Assembly: GCA_028290665.1 (NCBI GenBank) | Contig: JAQGJK010000021.1 | Location: forward strand, 1-64,000 | Length of the DNA: 64,000 bases | Source: Devosia sp. | GTDB lineage: Bacteria; Pseudomonadota; Alphaproteobacteria; Rhizobiales; Devosiaceae | Direction of reading: 5' to 3' | Program-made: the position numbers and the translations under genes | Notes under the pieces: model-generated | Database searches by the model: none | Seen by the model: the letters and a program-made list of their open reading frames with translations, nothing else | Told to the model about the DNA's origin: nothing | Part shown: positions 37,894-48,697 of the stretch, piece after piece | Position numbering within the stretch: the stretch's first letter is position 1 | Layout of the letters: the number at the start of each line of letters is the position of its first letter

Positions 37894-38652
37894 TGGAAAG
37901 CGTTTCTGGAGGCGCTGATCGCCGAGAAGATTTCGGTTACGCTGGTCGGCTCCACGCGGGCCGACGACATTGTACGCGATGCCGATATTCTTCATCTCTA
38001 CAAGCAAGCCGGTTTTGAACGCTTTCTTCTGGGCATGGAAAATACCGACGAATCGACGCTCAAGCTGATCCGCAAGGGTGGCACCACGACCGCGGATCGG
38101 GAGGCGGTCCGGCAGCTGCGCAAGCACAACATCTTGTCCATGGCGACATGGGTATCTGGCTTCGACGACCAAACGGACGCCGATCTACTCCGTGGTTTGC
38201 GCCAGCTGATTTCCTACGATCCCGATCAGATCCAGGCGCTGTATGTAACTCCGCATCGCTGGACCCCCTACTTTCGATTGGCTCAGGATCGCAAGGTCGT
38301 GCAGTTCGATCAGACCCGGTGGGACTACAAACATCAGGTGCTGGCCATGTCGCGCATACCACCCTGGCGGCTGTTTCTTTGGGTCAAGTTCATCGAAGCG
38401 TGCGCACAGTTGCGACCGCGCTCGCTGTTGCGGTTGGCCTGGAACCGCGACGCAAAAATCCGTCATGCCATCCGCTGGTACTATCGAATGGGGCGACGGG
38501 TGTGGTTCCACGAAATCTTCAGCTTTCTGTTCCGCGATCGCTATGGGGAAGACGGCAGAAGCGTGGGAGAGTTCTTGGGCGCTCCGCAAGATGATGAAGA
38601 GGAAGCATCTCGCACCGCTTTACGACCTGGCAAACAGATCCACAGTAGCTAG
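37894..38652 (+). pseudogene. bchE: truncated bchE-like (anaerobic Mg-protoporphyrin IX monomethyl ester cyclase) C-terminal fragment
   Basis: WKAFLEALIAEKISVTLVGSTRADDIVRDADILHLYKQAGFERFLLGMENTDESTLKLIRKGGTTTADREAVRQLRKHNILSMATWVSGF...DPDQIQALYVTPHRWTPYFR...RWDYKHQVLA; taa immediately upstream in frame; N-terminal radical-SAM Cys motif absent. Confidence 0.65.
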
Positions 38653-38842
38653 CCCATCACGGATAATTAAACGGCCAATTTTGGGGTGCACTTGCTGTTT
38701 CGGCACAGAGGAACTAGCGAATATCGGCAGTTCGAAATCAATCTCAGATGACGTATTTGAGGCCGGAAGAAGTTGCTTTCGCGCCTGCCAACTAAACGAA
38801 ACTGACCGTTGGAATGGAGAGGCGGAAAGCCCTCCGACGCAG

Positions 38843-39784
38843 TCAGGACCGTTCTGCACCCATTTGCAGCTCCGAAGCTAGGCCCAGGGCACCTTCCACT
38901 CCAGCGCCACTGATTAGCGTTCGCTCCTTGGCATTTGCGATCAACCGTCCCACCCAGTCAACGGTGCCGCCATCCGATAATTGCTGTCTTCTGCCTGCAA
39001 GCTCAGCCCAGATATGGAAGCAAAAGCCGGAGTAGTAAGCAACAACAGCCGGGCGGTCGATCTCCTCCCAAACATCCACGCTCAATTTCCTGCCGACATC
39101 GAAGACGGCTGCGGGGCGTGCATCATCGTCGCCACGAGAGGTGATCGTGTAACTCACGGAGAGCGGAACTTCAGCGCCGAGGAATGCGCGAAAAATCGAC
39201 AGATGTGTTTCGAGGTGCAAACCAATTGCCTGTGCTTCGGTTCTGCAGTTTCCAGTGTCCAGAGCTGTGCTGAGTAAGCCAAACATTGAGAAGTGGGCGA
39301 GCATTTTGGGATTCGCATAAGCCTGCGGACGCACTACACGGTGAGTGGTGGCAAGATTTACATCCGCCTGACCCTTCTTGCGCCGAATGGCAGCCTCTAG
39401 CGCCAGGATATTGGTAGGGTCGGATACCACCTCACCTGTGCGTACTGTGGGCACTGTCCAGCCTTGGCCAACCGGCGCGACCGCGGCGCAGCTTGCCAGT
39501 GGCGCCATTGGCGACAGGGTGAGCGTTTCAAACCGACCCTCAGTCGCCTTAAGAGCGGCCGTATCCCACTTCAGGAACATGGAACGAGAAAATGGCGACG
39601 CGCCAAAAAATCGGCTGCGCTCATAATCCGCCAGCACTGCTGCTGTGGTGCGACGTGCAGAACGCTTCTCTGCAACCGCAAGCAACAATGTCTGAAGGTC
39701 CGTAGGATTTAGGCGATCGGTCAACACTTCCAGCAGATCGGGTACACCCGATTGAGAGATGATCCGATCTAAGAAAGAACCCAT
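38843..39784 (-). CDS. hypothetical protein
   Basis: 313 aa ORF with good coding character; family not recognised. Confidence 0.6.
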   Translation of the reverse strand: MGSFLDRIISQSGVPDLLEVLTDRLNPTDLQTLLLAVAEKRSARRTTAAVLADYERSRFFGASPFSRSMFLKWDTAALKATEGRFETLTLSPMAPLASCAAVAPVGQGWTVPTVRTGEVVSDPTNILALEAAIRRKKGQADVNLATTHRVVRPQAYANPKMLAHFSMFGLLSTALDTGNCRTEAQAIGLHLETHLSIFRAFLGAEVPLSVSYTITSRGDDDARPAAVFDVGRKLSVDVWEEIDRPAVVAYYSGFCFHIWAELAGRRQQLSDGGTVDWVGRLIANAKERTLISGAGVEGALGLASELQMGAERS

Positions 39785-40101
39785 ATACCAAGCCTCCCTT
39801 GAAAGGGTGCTCGCGCCTTGGTCACGGAGTCAACAGACAGGCAAGTTCCTCGTCCGCTTACGTCCACTTCGCACCTAAAGCTGACCGGCGGCTTCCCAGC
39901 CCGAAACCGACCTTGACCGCTTTGGAATGACGCGAGAATTCGGCTCCGTGAGGTTATAGGGCGGCGCAAATGGCTCCAGCGTTGCCAGCGATGTCGTCGC
40001 GATGCGGCCAAGCTTCTTCATACTTGCCGCATCGTACCGGTGGCGCGGCGCAGCCCTAGCTGATGGCCGGTTCGAGCAGCCTTGCTGAGCTATCCGCGCG
40101 C

Positions 40102-41124
40102 CTACTGCTGCACTTGGCCGCCGGCAAAGCGGGCGATTATCAGCGACCCCAGGATGATGGCGCCGTAGATGGCCTGGATCCAGAACGAGGGGACCTGCGC
40201 CAGTGTCAACACGTTCTGGACGACGCCAAGCAGCAGTACGCCCGTGAGCGCGCCAAACATGGTGCCCTTGCCGCCATCGAGAGATATGCCGCCAATGACC
40301 GCCGCGGCGAACACCGTGAAGATCAGGCCGTTGCCCTGGTTTGCGCTGATGGCCCCGACATAGCCGGTAATGGCGAGGCCGCCGAGCGCGGCGAGGACAC
40401 CGGCCAGCACATAGACGCCCCAGATCACCCGCTCCACGCGGATGCCGGCGGCGCGCGCAGCTTCAGGGTTGCCGCCGATGGCATACAGGGCGCGTCCGAG
40501 CCGGTGGTACCGCAGCACCAGACCCGCGATCAAAAAGGCGACTGCTGCCAGCCACACTGCCAGCGGCAGGCCGAGGAAGGTGATGACCATGAGGCCATAG
40601 AATGCATCGGGAAGGTCAAAGAGCGTGCGGCCGCTGGTGGCGCCGACCAGCATGCCGCGCAGGACAATGAGCATGGCTAGGGTGACGATGAAGGCGTTGA
40701 GCCGCAACTGAACGACGAGGAAGCCATTGACGAAGCCGACGAGACCGCCCACCGCCAGGACCACCATGATACCGGCCCAGGTCGGCAATTCCATGCCGAA
40801 GCCGAACTGAGCGGCCGGTATCACGACCATCGCTCCAATGGCAGGCGCGAAACCGTAGATCGATTCCAGCGACAGATCGAACTTGCCGGTGATCATGATC
40901 AGCGACTCGGCGAGGACAATCAATGCCAGCGCCGCCGACGAGGTGAGAATCGTCGTGATGTTGTTGGGGTTGAGGAAGACCGGGCTGACGAGGCTACCAA
41001 CGATCACCAACGCCACCAGCGCCGGCAGCAGCGCCAGATCGCGCAACCGGGCGATGGCGACCCGTCCCATCGATAAGCTGGCGCCAGGGGTGGCGGAAGC
41101 GCCCAGGTTCTTGTCTACACTCAC
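40102..41124 (-). CDS. ribose-type sugar ABC transporter permease
   Basis: RbsC-like polytopic protein, FAAAVIGGISLDGGKGTMFGALTG. Confidence 0.92.
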   Translation of the reverse strand: MSVDKNLGASATPGASLSMGRVAIARLRDLALLPALVALVIVGSLVSPVFLNPNNITTILTSSAALALIVLAESLIMITGKFDLSLESIYGFAPAIGAMVVIPAAQFGFGMELPTWAGIMVVLAVGGLVGFVNGFLVVQLRLNAFIVTLAMLIVLRGMLVGATSGRTLFDLPDAFYGLMVITFLGLPLAVWLAAVAFLIAGLVLRYHRLGRALYAIGGNPEAARAAGIRVERVIWGVYVLAGVLAALGGLAITGYVGAISANQGNGLIFTVFAAAVIGGISLDGGKGTMFGALTGVLLLGVVQNVLTLAQVPSFWIQAIYGAIILGSLIIARFAGGQVQQ

Positions 41125-42662
41125 GCTGCAATTCCCTCAATCGATGCGACCAGAGCATTGTCGCTCCAACCCGCCTTGTGTTCGGCCACTACGCCACCGT
41201 GGCGCATCACCAGCACGCGGTCGCAGGTTCTCAGGTCTTCAAGTTCGCCGCTGACGACCAGAATGGCCTTGCCCTCGCGCCGGAGGTTTTCCACCACGGC
41301 CAACAGCGCCTCCTTGGACTTGACGTCGACGCCGGCGGTCGGGTCGATGAGCACCAGCACGGTTGGTTGGCTGGCGAGTGCCCGACCCAGCACAACCTTT
41401 TGCTGGTTCCCGCCCGACAAGCTGGAAACCGGCTGCTCCGGACCTTCGGTAACGATGCCGAGCCGTTGGATCAACGCCCTGGTAACGTCGCCGCGTCGCT
41501 TCGGTGAGATGAAGCCCAGCGGACCGAGCTTATTGGCAATGGTCATGGTTGTGTTGTCGGCGACGGACAGGCCGAGAACCAGCCCCTCGATATGCCGGCT
41601 TTTGGGTACACATCCGACGCCGTGCGCCAGCGCGGCGGGGACGCTGCCGGAAGGCAGGGGGCTGCCCTCGATGGTGATCGAACCCGACGTGAACTTGCCC
41701 AGCCCGGCAATAGCCTCGGCGACGCCAATGCGGCCGCTGCTGGTGGCACCGGAAATGCCAATAATCTCACCCCGCCGGATCGAAAAACTCACATTCTCGA
41801 AGTCCTCGCCGGCCAGTCCCTCGACCTTGAGCGCCACCGGCGCGTCCGCCGGCACGACCCGGCCCGCGGCGTCGGCGAAGCCGAAATGCACCTGTTCGCC
41901 AGTCATGGCTTCGATCAGCCGCTCTTTGGGAAGGTCGGCGACGGGCGCCGAGATGATGTGACGCGCGTCCCGCAACACGGTGACCTGCTGGCAGATCTCG
42001 TAAACCTCCTGCAGGTGGTGCGAGATGAAGAGGAACGTAACACCCTGCGATTGCAGCTCGCGAATGCGGACAAAGAGCCGCTTGATCTCGTCGCCGTCAA
42101 GTTGCGCGGTGGGCTCGTCGAGGATGATGAAGCGCGCGCCGTAAGACAGGGCCCGGGCAATTTCGACCAGCTGTCGCTGCTCGACCTTGAGGTCGCCGGC
42201 TCGCATGTCCTGTGGCACGTCGACGTTCCAGCGCGCCAGCACCTCGTCAGCTTGCCGGCGCAGCGACGACCAGTTGATCAGGCCGTTGCGCTCGGGCTGG
42301 TGGTTGATGAACAGATTTTCGCCGACCGTCAGGTCGGGGATGATCGTGGAATGCTGGTAGACGCAGGCCACCCGCTGCCGCCAAGCCTCGCGATCGGCCA
42401 CCGACGGCGCCGGCTCGCCGGCAAAGCGGACTTCGCCGGTATCGGGGGCCCTGAGGCCGGTCAGGATTCCGACCAGCGTAGACTTGCCGGCACCGTTGCG
42501 CCCCACCAATGCGTGGGACTCGCCGGGCATCACGCGGATCTGCGCGCTGTTGAGCGCTATTGTCGCGCCATAGCGCTTGGATATCCCGATGGCCTCGACG
42601 ATAGGGACGGCGATCGATGAGCGCGTTTGCACGCGCCCACCCAGGTCTTCACCTTGTGACAT
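41121..42662 (-). CDS. sugar ABC transporter ATP-binding protein (RbsA-like, duplicated NBD)
   Basis: GRNGAGKSTLVGILTG, LSYGARFIILDEPTAQLD, SLSGGNQQKVVLGRAL. Confidence 0.95.
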   Translation of the reverse strand: MSQGEDLGGRVQTRSSIAVPIVEAIGISKRYGATIALNSAQIRVMPGESHALVGRNGAGKSTLVGILTGLRAPDTGEVRFAGEPAPSVADREAWRQRVACVYQHSTIIPDLTVGENLFINHQPERNGLINWSSLRRQADEVLARWNVDVPQDMRAGDLKVEQRQLVEIARALSYGARFIILDEPTAQLDGDEIKRLFVRIRELQSQGVTFLFISHHLQEVYEICQQVTVLRDARHIISAPVADLPKERLIEAMTGEQVHFGFADAAGRVVPADAPVALKVEGLAGEDFENVSFSIRRGEIIGISGATSSGRIGVAEAIAGLGKFTSGSITIEGSPLPSGSVPAALAHGVGCVPKSRHIEGLVLGLSVADNTTMTIANKLGPLGFISPKRRGDVTRALIQRLGIVTEGPEQPVSSLSGGNQQKVVLGRALASQPTVLVLIDPTAGVDVKSKEALLAVVENLRREGKAILVVSGELEDLRTCDRVLVMRHGGVVAEHKAGWSDNALVASIEGIAA

Positions 42663-42677
42663 GGTGTTCTTATGGGC

Positions 42678-43691
42678 CTAGAGGTTGCCCCAGAGGGCTT
42701 TGTCGTCGACATTTTCCTTGGTCACCAGCGGGGCCGCCAACTGATCCTCGAGTACGCCCGGGGCGACCTCGACGATAGTGCTCCCATGATCCGTTGGGCC
42801 GGCGACGAAGGTTTTGCCCTCCATTGCCAGCTTGAGGTACATGAGGCCGTACTTGGCATAGAGATCGGCCGGCTGGGACACCGTAGCGTCAATTTCGCCC
42901 GAGCGGATGGCGGCGAATTCCTGAGGAATGCCGTCATTGGACACGATGACGATGTGGCCGTCCTCGCCTGCCGGGTGCAGCAGGCCGCGGCGCTTCAGTG
43001 TCTGCAAGGTCGGGGCAAGAAACACGCCACCGGCATGCATGTAGATGGCCTTGAGATCGGGCGTGGAGTTGAGCAGGGTTTCCAAGCCAGCGGCCGCATC
43101 TTCGCCCGACCATGCCTTGGTCGGGATTTCGAGGAGCTTCAGGGCCGGGAAGTTCTTGGTGATGCAGTCGCGGAAGCCATTGCCGCGATCACGCCCGTTG
43201 ATCGAGGCCTGGTCGCCCATGATCTGCACAATCGCACCTTCCTTGACGTGCTCACCGATGTACTGGCACGCCTTCTCGCCATAGGCGACGTTGTCAGCGC
43301 GCACGACGATGGCCACGGGACCGGTATCGGGAGCGACGTCTACCGCTACAACCTTCACGTTGCTGCCCGCCGCCGTCTCCAGCACCGTCTTGGCCGCCGA
43401 AGTGTCGAATGGCGAGAAGATCAGACCGTTGGCGCCTAGCGTCACGGCATTCTTGACGCCGGTGATCTGCTTGGCTGTATCGAACTCCGAGTTGAATGGC
43501 TGCAGCAGTTCAATGCCCTGTGCCTTGGCCTCCTCCTCGATATATTTGTTGTAGGCCGTCCAGAACGGCGAGGTGAGCGTTGTCAGGTCGACCGCCACTT
43601 TTGGGGCCGTCTGTGCCTGGACGGCGCCCGGCAATGCCGTTGCCACCATCACGGTCGCGATTGCGGCCGTAAGCTTCAATGAATTGAGCAT
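42678..43691 (-). CDS. sugar ABC transporter substrate-binding protein
   Basis: Signal peptide ATALPGAVQAQ; RbsB-like periplasmic fold; Met at 43691. Confidence 0.9.
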   Translation of the reverse strand: MLNSLKLTAAIATVMVATALPGAVQAQTAPKVAVDLTTLTSPFWTAYNKYIEEEAKAQGIELLQPFNSEFDTAKQITGVKNAVTLGANGLIFSPFDTSAAKTVLETAAGSNVKVVAVDVAPDTGPVAIVVRADNVAYGEKACQYIGEHVKEGAIVQIMGDQASINGRDRGNGFRDCITKNFPALKLLEIPTKAWSGEDAAAGLETLLNSTPDLKAIYMHAGGVFLAPTLQTLKRRGLLHPAGEDGHIVIVSNDGIPQEFAAIRSGEIDATVSQPADLYAKYGLMYLKLAMEGKTFVAGPTDHGSTIVEVAPGVLEDQLAAPLVTKENVDDKALWGNL

Positions 43692-43764
43692 TAATTCCTC
43701 CCTGTTGTTGAAACGATCAGACATCGGCCGCGGTTGTTTTGCGGCTCGAGCTGCAGGCACGTCT

Positions 43765-44445
43765 TCACCCTCGCGTCGGCATTTCCTCCGGCGGACGCGA
43801 CAGGAACTCTTGCAGGCTGGCATCGAGATGAAAGCGTAGTGCCTTCGAAGTGGCTCCGATATCCTGCTTTTGTAGGGCCTCGATGATGGCGAGGTGCTCG
43901 CCGCGCAAGCGCCGCGCGTCGTAACGGGCCAGCGAGTAATTGCGGATGGTCTGGGTCTGGCGGATCGAGATCCTGTGCCAGTTGCTGATCAGGTCATTCT
44001 CGGCCAGCGAAACAATCAACTCATGAAAGTCGCGGTCGAGCTGGATGGCGACGGCGAGCGCATGAGTGGTCTGTCTCGCGATCTCGGCCATATGGTCGTC
44101 ATAGATCGCCCGAAGTCGCTCAAGGAACCCGGGCGTGACCCTGCCACTACGGATACCGACGGAGGCCGCGTGGTCTTCCAGCATCAGGCGCGCCGAAAAG
44201 GTCTGGTCCATGTCAGCACGGGTAAAGCGCCGGACGATAGCACCGCGGCGAGCTTCCGCCTCGACCAGTCCTTCGCGCTCCAGTCGGTTCAGCGCTTCTT
44301 TTACCGGGGTCGGACTGATCTCGAGCTGCCCAGCCAGCTCCTCGGCAAGCAGGCGCTGGCCCGCGGGCAGATGTCCGGAGACGATCTGCTCACCCAGTTC
44401 CTCATAGGCCTGTTCGGCCAGCGTCGGGCGCCGAGACTTGATCAT
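43765..44445 (-). CDS. GntR family transcriptional regulator (FCD domain)
   Basis: wHTH AEELAGQLEISPTPVKEALNRLEREGLVE plus FCD-like C-terminus. Confidence 0.9.
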   Translation of the reverse strand: MIKSRRPTLAEQAYEELGEQIVSGHLPAGQRLLAEELAGQLEISPTPVKEALNRLEREGLVEAEARRGAIVRRFTRADMDQTFSARLMLEDHAASVGIRSGRVTPGFLERLRAIYDDHMAEIARQTTHALAVAIQLDRDFHELIVSLAENDLISNWHRISIRQTQTIRNYSLARYDARRLRGEHLAIIEALQKQDIGATSKALRFHLDASLQEFLSRPPEEMPTRG

Positions 44446-44484
44446 GGGCTGAGACTAACCGGGGCAGCTCAGCTCCAGCAAGTG

Positions 44485-44494
44485 GAAAATTTTC
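44485..44494. promoter_or_regulatory. 10-bp palindrome gaaaattttc in the gntR/uxaA intergenic region, possible operator
   Basis: Perfect palindrome between divergent genes. Confidence 0.2.
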
Positions 44495-44533
44495 TATCTG
44501 GACCAGCGCTTTTGCGTCTGCCATCCTTTGGAC

Positions 44534-44875
44534 ATGGCTCATATTGTCGTTCACGATGCAGGGTACGATCCGCGGCTCCTGCTGCTCGACGCGCGCGACA
44601 ATGTGCTGGTCGCAAAGGCGCGGTTGCTTGCCGGCGAAACCCTCGAAATCTCTGGCAGGCGGGTTGCGGTTTCTGTCGACATTCCGTTGGGCCACAAGCT
44701 CGCCCGCCACGATATTGCCGCCGGCACCAAGGTGCTCAAGTACGGCGCCCCGATCGGGTCGGCGACGGCAGCTATCGCAGCCGGCGAGCACGCGCATACG
44801 CACAACATCAAGAGCGACTACACACCGACCTACAGTCTCAGCGGCGAAGACGAGCGTTACCGGGAGGCGAATTGA
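44534..44875 (+). CDS. UxaA family hydrolase, N-terminal SAF-domain subunit
   Basis: DPRLLLLDARDNVLVAKARLLAGE...DIPLGHKLARHDIAAGTKVLKYGAPIGSAT...HTHN. Confidence 0.85.
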   Translation: MAHIVVHDAGYDPRLLLLDARDNVLVAKARLLAGETLEISGRRVAVSVDIPLGHKLARHDIAAGTKVLKYGAPIGSATAAIAAGEHAHTHNIKSDYTPTYSLSGEDERYREAN

Positions 44876-44877
44876 CC

Positions 44878-46068
44878 ATGCGGGGATATCTGCGGTCCGA
44901 CGGACGCAAGGGCATTCGCAATACCGTGGTCATCGGTTACCTTGTGGAATGCGCCCACCACGTGGCGCGCGAAGTGGCCATACCGTTCCGCGACCAGGAT
45001 GTGCATGTCATCGGGTTTCCGGGTTGCTACCCGAACAGTTACGCCGAGACCATGATGGAGCGGCTCTGCACGCATCCGAATGTGGGTGCGGTGTTGCTCG
45101 TCTCGCTGGGGTGCGAAAGCTTCAACAAGTACAAATTGGCGCACATCGTGCGTCAAAGCGGTCGGCCAGTGCACACCATCGTCATCCAGGCCGCCGGTGG
45201 GACGCGAAAGTCCATCGCTGAAGGCCAGGCCTTCATCGCTGAGCAGAAGGCGCTGCTGGAACTGGTCGACACCGTGCCGATGGACGCGAGCGAACTGATC
45301 ATCGGCACCGTTTGCGGCGGGTCGGACGGCACGTCGGGGATCACGGGCAATCCGGCGGCCGGACGTGCCTTCGACATGCTGGTGGAGGCGGGTGCTGCTT
45401 GCATCTTTGAGGAAACGGGCGAGCTCATCGGTTGCGAGCACATTATGGCCGAGCGGGCGATAACGCCGGAACTGGGCGTGGAACTCGAAGCCAGTGTGGC
45501 CAAGGCGGCGAAATATTACGCCACGCTCGGCTACGGCTCGTTCGCCGCCGGCAATGCGGAGGGTGGGCTGTCGACCATTGAGGAAAAATCGATGGGCGCC
45601 TACGCCAAATCCGGCGCCTCACCGATCTGCGGGTTGATCAAGCCGGGCGACATCCCGCCACGCGGCGGTCTGTATCTGCTGGACGTGGTGCCTGACGGCG
45701 AAGTGCGCTTCGGATTCCCCAACATCAACGACAACGCCGAGATTGCTGAACTTATCGCGTGCGGCAGCCACGTCGTGCTGTTCGTCACCGGGCGCGGCTC
45801 GGTGGTCGGCTCGGCCATCTCCCCGGTGGTAAAGATTTGCGCCAATCCTGAAACCTTTCGACGGATGGAAGACGACATGGACGTCAACGCCGGCCGCATC
45901 CTCGACGGCGGCGCTACCCTCGACGAAGTGGGCGAGGAAATCCGCGATATTGTCCTCGGGTTAGCGGCCGGTGGGCGAACCAAGTCAGAAGAACTCATGC
46001 ATCAAGAGTTCGTCCTCACCTACAAGAGCTTCACTCCGATCGGGCCGTCGTGCCTGCCGTCTGCGTGA
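44878..46068 (+). CDS. UxaA family hydrolase, large subunit (altronate dehydratase-like)
   Basis: GYLRSDGRKGIRNTVVIGYLVECAHHVA, GTVCGGSDGTSGITGNPAAG, EKSMGAYAKSG. Confidence 0.9.
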   Translation: MRGYLRSDGRKGIRNTVVIGYLVECAHHVAREVAIPFRDQDVHVIGFPGCYPNSYAETMMERLCTHPNVGAVLLVSLGCESFNKYKLAHIVRQSGRPVHTIVIQAAGGTRKSIAEGQAFIAEQKALLELVDTVPMDASELIIGTVCGGSDGTSGITGNPAAGRAFDMLVEAGAACIFEETGELIGCEHIMAERAITPELGVELEASVAKAAKYYATLGYGSFAAGNAEGGLSTIEEKSMGAYAKSGASPICGLIKPGDIPPRGGLYLLDVVPDGEVRFGFPNINDNAEIAELIACGSHVVLFVTGRGSVVGSAISPVVKICANPETFRRMEDDMDVNAGRILDGGATLDEVGEEIRDIVLGLAAGGRTKSEELMHQEFVLTYKSFTPIGPSCLPSA

Positions 46069-46073
46069 CCGCC

Positions 46074-46730
46074 ATGACCGACATGACCGACATCTCGGAT
46101 CGCCTCGCTGCCTGCTACACCGGCGTCGTCCACGACGTGATGCGGGCAATGGGGCACTCGAATTTCACCCTTCCGCCGGAGCTGCGGCCAATCTTGCCGG
46201 AGCAGGCAATGGCTGGGCCAGCCTTTACGATCGAAGGCCAGGTGGTTCCAGGCGCCGATGCTCATGAGACCCTGCTTGCCTGGACGGGGCTGCTGTCGAA
46301 GGCACCGACGGGCTCGATCTGGGTGTCGCAACCGAACGACCGAATCGTCGCCCATATGGGAGAGCTCTCGGCGGAAACCTTAAAGAACAAAGGGATCCGC
46401 GGCTGTGTTGCCGACGGCTTCATCCGCGACGTCAACTTCCTGCTCGCCATCGGCTTTCAGGCGTGGTGCCGAGGCTTCACCCCGCGCGACATCGTGGGCC
46501 ACTGGCTGCCCAAGGCCACCCAGGTCCCCATCGTCATAGGGGAGGTCACGATCGCCCCCGGCGACTATCTGCTAGGCGATCGCGACGGACTGCTGCGCGT
46601 GCCAAAGGCAGAAGTCATTGCCATCATCGAGCAGGCCGAAGCGGCGATCGCAACGGAGAGCCTGGTGCGCAAAGCGATCCTGGCCGGGACCGATCCAAAG
46701 GACGCCTACCTGAAATACGGTAAGTTCTAG
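46074..46730 (+). CDS. RraA family protein (4-hydroxy-4-methyl-2-oxoglutarate aldolase-like)
   Basis: GIRGCVADGFIRDVNFLLAIGFQAWCRGFTPRD; the ATG at 46074 is one of several in-frame candidate starts. Confidence 0.88.
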   Translation: MTDMTDISDRLAACYTGVVHDVMRAMGHSNFTLPPELRPILPEQAMAGPAFTIEGQVVPGADAHETLLAWTGLLSKAPTGSIWVSQPNDRIVAHMGELSAETLKNKGIRGCVADGFIRDVNFLLAIGFQAWCRGFTPRDIVGHWLPKATQVPIVIGEVTIAPGDYLLGDRDGLLRVPKAEVIAIIEQAEAAIATESLVRKAILAGTDPKDAYLKYGKF

Positions 46731-47326
46731 TGCCTTGGCTTAGGACCCACCAAGGGGATCCACCGTCAAGCGATCATCTGATTCACTGGCGCCAAGGATG
46801 CCGTGCCCAGCGCAACGTCATCGCCTAATGGCGATCGACGCGTCGATTGGCGACTTTCCGCCGGTTGTTTCGGACAATGCTGCGCCGATCGTCCGTAACC
46901 ACATGGGCGAGCATCAGCTCACCCCCACGAACCATCCGAGTCACTGCCCCTCAAAAGCCATCTGCGGTATCTTGTGGGACCGGTTGGACGAAGTCGTGCT
47001 TAAATCCAAACCGCAGCTGCAGCGCATGCTAAGCCTTGCCACCTGACGTCGGCTGCGCAGTTCTAGTCCGGCAGTTTTGGATGCCGTTACCGAACTATCG
47101 GGATCTAAGACTGGCCAAAGCTGGATGGCGGGACGACAACCTCACGAAAGCACGAGAGGTGAAACATGGCCCGCCCCACCTTGAGCTTCTTGAATCTTAC
47201 ATTTGGCATGGACTTGGGCCTCAAGTAAGCGCGTGGATCAAAAACCGGATTGATCAGATAATTTCTTAACATTGGCGTAGGGATAGTCGCCACCTTTGCT
47301 TCCAAATTGCTGGTCTTGCCCGCGGA

Positions 47327-47629
47327 TTGAAATCGGCCTATCATTTTCGTGTATCGGGCGAGGGCTTGAGAATGAAGCCGGAGGTGACAGAAGTCGATAA
47401 TCGTCTAACTGTTGGCGATTTGATTAAGCAACTGATGACGCTCGATCCGACCATTGTCGTTGTGGCTGGCTCACGCTTTGGCACGCTTTGTCCAGTTCAA
47501 GCTGTTTCGCTCGTCAATTTGACAGCGTCTACACGCAGCGGGTATCAGGTCAACGGCGGGCGGGATGCCACAATAAGCGACGCTGCGGTCCTTGCACTCT
47601 GGTTTGCTCCCACACATGGGGTCAGCTGA
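47327..47629 (+). CDS. hypothetical protein
   Basis: 100 aa ORF, ends at the start codon of the next ORF. Confidence 0.45.
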   Translation: MKSAYHFRVSGEGLRMKPEVTEVDNRLTVGDLIKQLMTLDPTIVVVAGSRFGTLCPVQAVSLVNLTASTRSGYQVNGGRDATISDAAVLALWFAPTHGVS

Positions 47630-48111
47630 TGCTCAATTTGCAGACATTAGTTATTGCCGCTTGCATTTCGTTTTTTGGCCCAACGTCTGCCTTTGCTGAG
47701 CCGCTCGACTCATTAATGACCGTTATGACGTGTCTGCATTCACCGCACCCGACCGGAGTCCTCGTCGAGTTGACAAATGCTGGCCTGCTTGGACCCCGCC
47801 AGCGAAATGGTATGGACGAGAGCTGCTGGGATTTTCAGCATGAAGTCGTGTGGAGCGGCATGATGTTTGTAGCGGTCTGCGCCATTAGCGACGAGGTCGC
47901 GGAGATCAAGAAGCATTCTGGGATTTATTGGTCTGGTGAAAGCCAGGCGCCATTCACTGAGGTATGGTTGGTCACCGCCGCGTCAGCAGACGAACTCGAA
48001 GCGTGGGCAAAGAGTACCCTGCCCGAGGCCAGCTTTTTCGAGATCGATAGACCGTCCCTACCCGGAGAGCTCAGCGCCTTATCTTGTAGCGAGTGGGCCT
48101 TCCGCTCGTGA
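47629..48111 (+). CDS. hypothetical exported protein
   Basis: Signal peptide MLNLQTLVIAACISFFGPTSAFAEP. Confidence 0.5.
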   Translation: MLNLQTLVIAACISFFGPTSAFAEPLDSLMTVMTCLHSPHPTGVLVELTNAGLLGPRQRNGMDESCWDFQHEVVWSGMMFVAVCAISDEVAEIKKHSGIYWSGESQAPFTEVWLVTAASADELEAWAKSTLPEASFFEIDRPSLPGELSALSCSEWAFRS

Positions 48112-48697
48112 CGAGGTCATTGCTCCCGGCGCCGCCGCTCCTGGTGTCTGCGCTGCGGGTCGAGTTGTTGCCTTAAAGCCGAGCTCTGGCTGCTTGCTTT
48201 TAGTGGCGTCCTCAACCTAGCTAAAGCGGTCAAGCGTAAGAGTGCTGTCACGTTCGAACCGCAGAGGGAAATTGTACTTCGGATGCGGTCAGTGCTCGGC
48301 GCGAACGCCCAGCGAATCCAGGTAAATGATGAATTTGCACTTCAAGTATAACAACGTCAAGATATGTTAACTTGACACCACCGGCGTTCGCCACCGCCTG
48401 ATGCACACGCTGGCAAGTTTGCTTGGTAGTCAGCAGCAGCCTGACATGGTTGCGTTGAATTCTGGTCAAGATAGTAACGGTTATTCGCAAGTCGAGGGCT
48501 ACGGTGAAGGCCGCAAGCGCGGCTAGGGCCAGTGCCCAACCGCCGACCGACGAGGTTTTAGAAGCCGTCTTTTCATCGGACTGTGGCAGCGACCGATGCA
48601 AAGGACGTTCGACCCGAGCCAATGGATTCTCGCAGGACCACGAATCCTTTTCCGTTTGCCAATCGTCTAGGAGGCATTGGACAAACGGAGAAGAGCC

